NCBI GenBank assembly: GCA_023416335.1
Contig: JAEZHY010000051.1
Location: forward strand, 1-26,359
Source: Pseudomonadota bacterium
GTDB lineage: Bacteria; Desulfobacterota; Syntrophobacteria; Syntrophobacterales; Syntrophobacteraceae
Length of the DNA stretch: 26,359 nt
Reading direction: 5' to 3'
Each line of letters opens with the position of its first letter. Position 1 is the first letter of the stretch. The translations under genes and the position numbers were made by a program. The notes under the pieces are model-generated. The model was not told the origin of the DNA. It made no database searches and was given only the letters and a program-made list of their open reading frames with translations. Shown here one piece after another: positions 21,714 to 26,359 of this stretch.

Positions 21714-22247
21714 ATGATACGCACTCCTTTCGAGGCCGAAGAGATCGGACTTTTGGCCCGGGCTATCGAGATGTCGGAAGAATGCATCAGCGATTACTAT
21801 AAAATCTCCACCTCGGAGTGGAAGAGGTACCGATACGACATCCAGAGCCTGAAAGACCTGAAAGAGGAAGAGGTTACAGACCTCGCTTTTGCCCAGATCC
21901 GAAGATATGTCAGGGTCCCCCGGGAGAGAACGCGGGGAAGCGAGCCCGGCGATTTTTTCAAAATCTGCATTCAGGACCATGTGATTCGACGGGCGGTCGA
22001 GCGCGATTCGCACATCGGCCTGTTCCCCCTTACGACATATGTGGTTATTCACGAACTGATCCACGTGGTTCGTTTCGCCAAGTTCCTTCAGCGTTTCGAC
22101 AGTACTGCTCCGGAACAGGAAGCGGAAGAGAAGCGAGTCCACGCTCTCACGTACGAGCTTCTTCAGAAGCCCCGGATCAAGGGCTTGCCCGAGGTCCTGG
22201 CCGCCTTTAAAGACTGCCGGACAATGGAGAACTTCCTCCGATGCTGA
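21714..22247 (+). CDS. putative zinc metallopeptidase-like protein (HELIH)
   Basis: A 177-residue soluble protein with the zinc motif HELIH at 113-117 inside a hydrophobic helix (TTYVVIHELIHVVRF). Acidic residues 20-25 positions later (APEQEAEEKRVH) may give the third ligand. The N-terminal region is helical and charged. I chose ATG 21714 because GGTGGAG lies 8 bases upstream; the frame opens at TTG 21660 and has an ATG at 21675 with weaker sites. No signal peptide is seen. Proteins of this type occur in sulfate reducers beside gatCA, but I do not recognise a characterised member. Peptidase activity is an inference from the motif. Confidence 0.7.
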   Translation: MIRTPFEAEEIGLLARAIEMSEECISDYYKISTSEWKRYRYDIQSLKDLKEEEVTDLAFAQIRRYVRVPRERTRGSEPGDFFKICIQDHVIRRAVERDSHIGLFPLTTYVVIHELIHVVRFAKFLQRFDSTAPEQEAEEKRVHALTYELLQKPRIKGLPEVLAAFKDCRTMENFLRC

Positions 22248-22364
22248 ATTCGCGGGGCCTCATGCGTAAATGGCTGATATGAGAGCAAGACCGGAAAGAT
22301 ATAAACTGCCGTTCCGGCAATTTTCAGAGGCCGGGGACCCGGCCGGGAGATACGGGAAAAAAAG

Positions 22365-22655
22365 ATGAACGCGAAAATTACCAGGGAAGAAGTCAGGCAC
22401 GTGGCCGATCTGGCCCGGCTCGAACTGTCGGAATCCGAAGAAGAGCAGATGACCGTCCAGATGAACGGCATCCTCGAGTATATGGAGAAGCTGAACGAGC
22501 TGGATACAGCCGGCATTTCGGCAACCACCCATGCCATTCAGCTCCAGAACGTGTTCCGGCCGGATGAGGCAAATCCCTCCCTGGAACGGAACCGCGCTCT
22601 TGCCAACGCGCCCGAAACCGACGGCGTCAATTTCATAGTACCCAAAGTCATCTAG
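22365..22655 (+). CDS. gatC: Asp-tRNA(Asn)/Glu-tRNA(Gln) amidotransferase subunit C
   Basis: A 96-residue GatC, the small clamp that wraps GatA and GatB in the transamidosome making Gln-tRNA(Gln) and Asn-tRNA(Asn). Conserved features are ITREEVRHVADLARLELSE at the N terminus, the ILEYMEKLNELDT helix, and the ending DGVNFIVPKVI that inserts into GatA. A purine-rich stretch (CGGGAAAAAAAG) precedes the ATG. It lies 24 bases before gatA in the same operon. Confidence 0.97.
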   Translation: MNAKITREEVRHVADLARLELSESEEEQMTVQMNGILEYMEKLNELDTAGISATTHAIQLQNVFRPDEANPSLERNRALANAPETDGVNFIVPKVI

Positions 22656-22679
22656 GCGCGAAAGGAAAGGGCCGCTGAA

Positions 22680-24137
22680 ATGGAACTACATTCACTCACG
22701 ATACACCGGATTCACGACCTGCTAAAGAGCAGGGAAGCGAGCGCAGTCGAGGTTGTCTCCGCTTTTCTCGAGCGAATTGCGTCGGTCGACTCCAGGGTAA
22801 ATTCGTATCTCGGTACTCTTGGGGACCAGGCAATCGAGGAAGCGAAGCTCTTCGATTCCGGCAGGAAGGACTTCGGCGCGTCCCCGATTGCCGGTGTTCC
22901 CATTGCCATAAAAGACGTCATCTGCATCGAAGGAACGAACACCACCTGCGGTTCGCGCTTTCTCAAGAATTTTGTGCCGCCCTACGATGCCACGGTCACC
23001 AGAAAGCTTAAGGAAGCCGGGGCTGTCTTTCTCGGTAAGACCAATATGGACGAGTTCGCCATGGGTTCTTCGACGGAGAATTCGGCATTCGTCAAGAGCC
23101 GCAACCCATGGGACCTCGATCGCGTTCCCGGAGGATCGAGCGGAGGATCGGCCGCGGCGGTCGCTGCGGATCTCTGTGCCGGATCGCTGGGAACCGACAC
23201 CGGCGGATCTATTCGCCAGCCGGCCTCCTTTTGCGGTGTGGTGGGCATCAAGCCGACCTACGGGCGAGTTTCGCGTTTCGGGCTGGTCGCTTTTGCTTCA
23301 TCCCTGGATCAGATCGGACCGATAACCAAGGACGTGGAGGACGCTGCGATCCTGCTCCAGGCCATCGCCGGCTACGATCCGAACGACTCCACCTCGGTGG
23401 ACCTTCCGGTTCCCGACTACCGGGCGGCACTCAACGAGTCAATTCGCGGGCTGAGGCTCGGGATTCCAAAGGAGTACTTCATCGAAGGCATGGCATCCGA
23501 AGTTTCCGATGCGGTTCGCGGCGCGATTGCCGTTTGCCGGGAACTCGGCGCCGAAATCGTCGATATTTCGCTTCCTCACACCGAATACGGGATTGCGGCC
23601 TACTACATCATCGCCCCGGCCGAAGCCTCATCCAACCTGGCGCGCTATGACGGCGTAAAATACGGTCATCGCACCGAGGGCGCAAAAGACCTGATCTCGA
23701 TGTACAGAAAGAGCCGTTCCCAGGGGTTCGGGGCGGAAGTGAAGCGCAGGATCATGCTGGGGACTTACGTGCTCTCGGCAGGCTATTACGACGCTTACTA
23801 TAAAAAGGCCTCCCAGGTGAGGACCCTGATCCGGCAGGATTTCCTGGATGCCTTCGAGAAATGCGACGCCATTCTCGCACCGGTATCACCCATCCCTGCA
23901 TTCCGGATCGGCGAGAAATCCGATGACCCGCTCCAGATGTACCTGAGCGACGTTTTTACGCTTCCGGCAAGCCTGGCGGGAATTCCCGGCATCTCCGTGC
24001 CGTGCGGCTTCACGTCAGGGAAGCTGCCGATCGGGCTCCAGATCCTCGGGCCTCATTTCCGCGAAGAGCTGATTTTGAGGGTAGCCCACCAGTTCGAGCA
24101 GGCTACGGGGTTCCATCTGCAGAAGCCCGCTCTGTAA
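22680..24137 (+). CDS. gatA: Asp-tRNA(Asn)/Glu-tRNA(Gln) amidotransferase subunit A
   Basis: A 485-residue glutaminase subunit of GatCAB. It belongs to the amidase signature family with the Ser-cisSer-Lys triad: K78 in AIKDV, S153 in [13 protein letters not shown] and S177 in TGGSIRQPA. It hydrolyses glutamine and sends ammonia to GatB. Length is standard, and the C-terminal [11 protein letters not shown] and [12 protein letters not shown] motifs are intact. GAAAGG lies upstream of the ATG. gatB is not next; a long palindrome and then a convergent DUF1828 gene follow, so gatB must be elsewhere. Organisms with GatCAB usually lack GlnRS or AsnRS. Confidence 0.97.
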   Translation: MELHSLTIHRIHDLLKSREASAVEVVSAFLERIASVDSRVNSYLGTLGDQAIEEAKLFDSGRKDFGASPIAGVPIAIKDVICIEGTNTTCGSRFLKNFVPPYDATVTRKLKEAGAVFLGKTNMDEFAMGSSTENSAFVKSRNPWDLDRVPGGSSGGSAAAVAADLCAGSLGTDTGGSIRQPASFCGVVGIKPTYGRVSRFGLVAFASSLDQIGPITKDVEDAAILLQAIAGYDPNDSTSVDLPVPDYRAALNESIRGLRLGIPKEYFIEGMASEVSDAVRGAIAVCRELGAEIVDISLPHTEYGIAAYYIIAPAEASSNLARYDGVKYGHRTEGAKDLISMYRKSRSQGFGAEVKRRIMLGTYVLSAGYYDAYYKKASQVRTLIRQDFLDAFEKCDAILAPVSPIPAFRIGEKSDDPLQMYLSDVFTLPASLAGIPGISVPCGFTSGKLPIGLQILGPHFREELILRVAHQFEQATGFHLQKPAL

Positions 24138-24183
24138 GTGCGATCGGAAGAACTCCACCACGTTGGCTATTTCGCAAGATTTA

Positions 24184-24227
24184 ACCACTTTTATGGGGCG
24201 GTCTCCCGACCGCGCCATAAAAGTGGT
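24184..24227. terminator. 20-bp stem hairpin between gatA and the DUF1828 gene
   Basis: ACCACTTTTATGGGGCGGTC (24184-24203) and GACCGCGCCATAAAAGTGGT (24208-24227) form a 20-bp stem with one mismatch and loop TCCC. No T-run follows, so it may be a bidirectional terminator between convergent genes or a palindromic repeat. Confidence 0.6.
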
Positions 24228-24247
24228 CCTCACAGGATGCAGGTGAA

Positions 24248-24298
24248 TTCAAGACCTTAAAAGCTCCGGATGGCTCAAAAGCATGCCGGGATGACGGG
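24248..24298 (-). repeat. dispersed intergenic repeat, partial inverted copy C
   Basis: The reverse complement matches the centre of copy A: TTCAAGA(C/T)CTTAAAA, GGCTCAAAAGCA(T/C)GCC and GGGATGACGGG correspond to 2920-2973 read backwards. About 51 bases are preserved, less similar between the blocks. It is truncated relative to copies A and B. Confidence 0.65.
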
Positions 24299-24330
24299 AT
24301 TTGATTTCGGGCCACCCGCAAAGAACTGCT

Positions 24331-24753
24331 CTAATGCACCGGTTCGTCCGATTTGGACTTGAGCTTGTGCCACAACGCGAAGGACGCTTCCTTGACCGCC
24401 TCCAGCAGCACCCTGATGGCCCCGGGGAGTTCTTCCGAGTTCGCTCCCTTGACCATTTCGAAGTCCGTGATCTTGATCGAGCGGTTGTCTGCAATCCCGT
24501 TCAGGATTTTTCTGCTGCTGTGGTCCTTGGAAAGATCGACGCCCTGGGCGAAAAGAAAATTAACGAGTTCTCCTCCATCGGTGACTATGAAGAGATCATC
24601 CCGTTCCCCAACACGCCTGATGTGAATTTCAATCCGTTCGTTATCCGGAAACATCCAGTCCGTAATAATCAGAAATCCGCCGCCCGTCGGCATAACCTCC
24701 CAGCCCTGATAAAAGTCTTCCACCAGGCCTTCCATGATTTCATTCTCGTCCAT
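24331..24753 (-). CDS. DUF1828 domain protein
   Basis: A 140-residue protein of the DUF1828 type, for which no function is established. Family-like features are the beta-rich core with GFLIITDWMFPDNERIEIHIRR followed by DDLFIVTDGGELVNFLFAQGVDL, in which D and GG are conserved. The C-terminal part is helical (LPGAIRVLLEAVKEASFALW). GGAGGAGG precedes the ATG at 24753. It is transcribed alone and convergent to gatA. DUF1828 proteins are sometimes found near phage or defence genes, but nothing here shows a role. Confidence 0.75.
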   Translation of the reverse strand: MDENEIMEGLVEDFYQGWEVMPTGGGFLIITDWMFPDNERIEIHIRRVGERDDLFIVTDGGELVNFLFAQGVDLSKDHSSRKILNGIADNRSIKITDFEMVKGANSEELPGAIRVLLEAVKEASFALWHKLKSKSDEPVH

Positions 24754-25399
24754 TTATCCTCCTCCGGACCGGGCAAAGCCCATTGAAAAAAGCCGAACAC
24801 TTCCTAAAGCAGGTAAAAAGTTTTTCTATAAGGCAATATTCACGAAAGTCAAATTGAACCCGCACACGAGCGAGCTGCAATGAAACCGGAATGTATGAAA
24901 CGTCCGGCGTTTTCCGGACGAAGTAACAAATTTGTTGCAATATGGGATGGTCAAGTGAAGCGGCACCGGACCGAACCGCTCCTGGGAAACTTTGACTAGT
25001 CTTCGATATTTCAGACACTTACTCAAAAAACTGGACTGAGGACTCAGGTGTTTTCCCCCCATATTCCGCCTCTGGCCCGAATCCTGCTCAAACTGTACGC
25101 AAGCCGAAGCGACCAGTCCGCTCCGTATTGCCTCCGGGAAACGCAGCGGGCTATCGCTCCCGGAATTACTTGTCGGATTATTCATCGGTTTCCGGCTGTT
25201 GACTGAACGAGAACTTCCGGATCAGGTGAAGGTCATCGTAATGCAAGCCGTCTTCCGCCCTGCCGGCATCATTTGCGCAACGCCGCACCGGTAAGGAGTG
25301 CGTCTGCGGTTTAAACGGGCCGGGGAGCAGGCGGGCGCACATTACACGACCCAATCCAGAGCTTGAACAGCTACACTACTCGAAAAAGGGGCTATCGAA
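24754..25399. other. 645-base intergenic region with palindromes, no gene seen
   Basis: Short ORFs here have no family resemblance or ribosome binding sites. A perfect hairpin CGTCCGG / CCGGACG lies at 24901-24920 and a 12-base palindrome AACAAATTTGTT at 24925-24936. The region leads to the porin gene, whose promoter should lie near its right end, but I could not fix one. Confidence 0.55.
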
Positions 25400-26266
25400 A
25401 TGAGACATCCAATTCTTTGCAGCACACGACCGATTTGTACGATTTTGTTCTGTTTCGTCTTCCTCTTTGCGGCCCTTCCCGCGGGAGCCGCGGAGGAAGA
25501 AAAAGCACCCGAGAGCAGCGCATCGAAACCGACGGCCACGGTTTCCGCCGATATTTTGAGCCAGTATGTTTTCAGGGGACTGTCGGTCAGCAAAGACAGT
25601 GCGGTGATTCAACCTTCGTTGGCCGCTTCTTACGAGGGATTTGCCGTGAGCATCTGGGGTAATTTAGATACCCGCCAGAGAACCAATAATCCTCTTCTGG
25701 CCGTTCCTGTGGGTTTTGTCAAAAACGACAGCCAGGGAAGGTGGAATGAAACAGATATAACGCTTTCCTACACGCGCGAAATATTCAAGAATTTCTCGGT
25801 TACCGGCGGAAATGTCTACTATTCGCTGTCTTATGCAAGGTTCGACACAAACGAACTTTTCGGCGGTTTCTCCTATGCCTTCCCCTGGGTCACGGTAGGT
25901 TTCACGACCTACAAGGAAGTATCGCACACGCCGGGATGGTGGATGCAGTTGGACATCACGAAAAGCATACCTCTGCCCTGCCATGACATGAGCCTCGATC
26001 TCGGAGCGAGCTTCGGATACATGATCATGAACGACGACGACACGACCTTGAACCAGTTGGGTACTCTGGGCAGCTACTCTGAATTTCATTCCGGCACGCT
26101 GACGGCCGCTTTGAAAATCCCCGTTACGAAGTACCTGACCGTCGCGCCCAAATTCGGAGTGTCCTTTCCGCTCACCGGGGCTTCTTCCGATTTCATAAAG
26201 GCAAATTCGTGGGACAGCCAGGATGTCCATCCATATGGTGGGATAAACCTTACTGCGACCTTCTGA
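25400..26266 (+). CDS. outer-membrane beta-barrel protein, TIGR02001/TorF-like
   Basis: A 288-residue exported protein. A signal peptide (basic start, hydrophobic FCFVFLFAALPAG, cleavage near AGAA) is followed by a charged linker and a barrel domain opening with VSADILSQYVFRGLSVSKDS. That pattern of strand, then FRG, is the hallmark of the TIGR02001 (gcw_chp) / TorF putative porin family. Alternating hydrophobic beta strands continue to a C-terminal Phe (INLTATF), the usual sorting signal for BAM. AGGGG lies 8-9 bases before the ATG. Substrate is unknown. It is alone; the next bases hold a possible repeat fragment. Confidence 0.85.
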   Translation: MRHPILCSTRPICTILFCFVFLFAALPAGAAEEEKAPESSASKPTATVSADILSQYVFRGLSVSKDSAVIQPSLAASYEGFAVSIWGNLDTRQRTNNPLLAVPVGFVKNDSQGRWNETDITLSYTREIFKNFSVTGGNVYYSLSYARFDTNELFGGFSYAFPWVTVGFTTYKEVSHTPGWWMQLDITKSIPLPCHDMSLDLGASFGYMIMNDDDTTLNQLGTLGSYSEFHSGTLTAALKIPVTKYLTVAPKFGVSFPLTGASSDFIKANSWDSQDVHPYGGINLTATF

Positions 26267-26325
26267 TGCCTTGTATTAAATGCAGGGTTATTTCGAATGA
26301 CGGGACGAATATTTGACTATTAACG

Positions 26326-26359
26326 CCGGTTCCCACGCTCCGGGGGCTGTCGCTCAAAC
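26326..26359 (+). repeat. possible fragment of the dispersed repeat at the window edge
   Basis: CCGGTTCCCACGCTCCGGGGGCTGT at the right edge resembles GGGTTCCCAAGCCGGAGGGGGCTGT in copy B, with several changes. The window ends inside it, so the assignment is tentative; GGTTCCCACGCTCC motifs also occur in unrelated palindromic repeats. Confidence 0.35.

Noticed and set aside
24826..25185. A 119-residue minus-strand ORF before the porin gene
   Set aside because: No motif, ribosome binding site or sensible composition; it spans palindromes.

Overview
The window reads as chromosomal DNA of an anaerobic, GC-rich, Gram-negative bacterium, most likely a sulfate-reducing or syntrophic Desulfobacterota (former Deltaproteobacteria, Syntrophobacter-like). 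This is inferred from a selenocysteine formate dehydrogenase joined to NADH-dehydrogenase-type HydB/HydC subunits, a lipoprotein and an outer-membrane barrel (two membranes), GatCA, and the mix of housekeeping and phage-defence genes. No rRNA, tRNA or CRISPR array was recognised.

Layout. (1) 137-5213: housekeeping and metabolism: a LOG-family protein, a small acidic protein with its own terminator, an RlmI-type 23S rRNA methyltransferase, a 760-base repeat-rich gap, a dihydrodipicolinate-synthase-family aldolase and a ComB-like phosphatase. (2) 5252-7718: two toxin-antitoxin modules in a row, TacA/TacT type (DUF1778 plus GNAT) and AbiEi/AbiEii type. (3) 7744-10113: a phage-derived block with a CI/LexA-like S24 repressor diverging from a Ner-like regulator, then a zinc-finger protein, a Gam-like nuclease inhibitor and a small HTH protein. 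It resembles a Mu-like early region without the transposase genes. (4) 10228-11719: small envelope and small zinc-binding proteins. (5) 11988-14944: an RNA-repair cluster on the minus strand, rtcB, a G3E (COG0523) metal-chaperone-type GTPase, then archease; a RimK-like ATP-grasp ligase diverges from rtcB. (6) 16123-21138: a minus-strand operon for a soluble NAD-linked, possibly electron-bifurcating formate dehydrogenase (HydC/NuoE-like, HydB/NuoF-like, FdhA). FdhA looks like two ORFs only because an in-frame TGA encodes selenocysteine; a SECIS-like hairpin follows that codon. (7) 21714-26266: an HExxH protein, gatC and gatA, a DUF1828 protein and a porin-like outer-membrane protein.

Non-coding structure is unusually rich. 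An intergenic repeat of about 195 bases occurs in two near-complete copies (2828-3020 and 11775-11969), with a partial inverted copy at 24248-24298 and a possible fragment at the right edge. Other items are a multi-hairpin element, helically phased direct repeats, several long palindromes, a hairpin directly before the fdhA ribosome binding site, and a dyad operator between the phage repressor and ner.

The two most interesting points are the RtcB / G3E GTPase / archease association, which suggests metal delivery to a metal-dependent RNA ligase, and the transposase-less Mu-like regulatory and anti-nuclease block lying beside two toxin-antitoxin systems.
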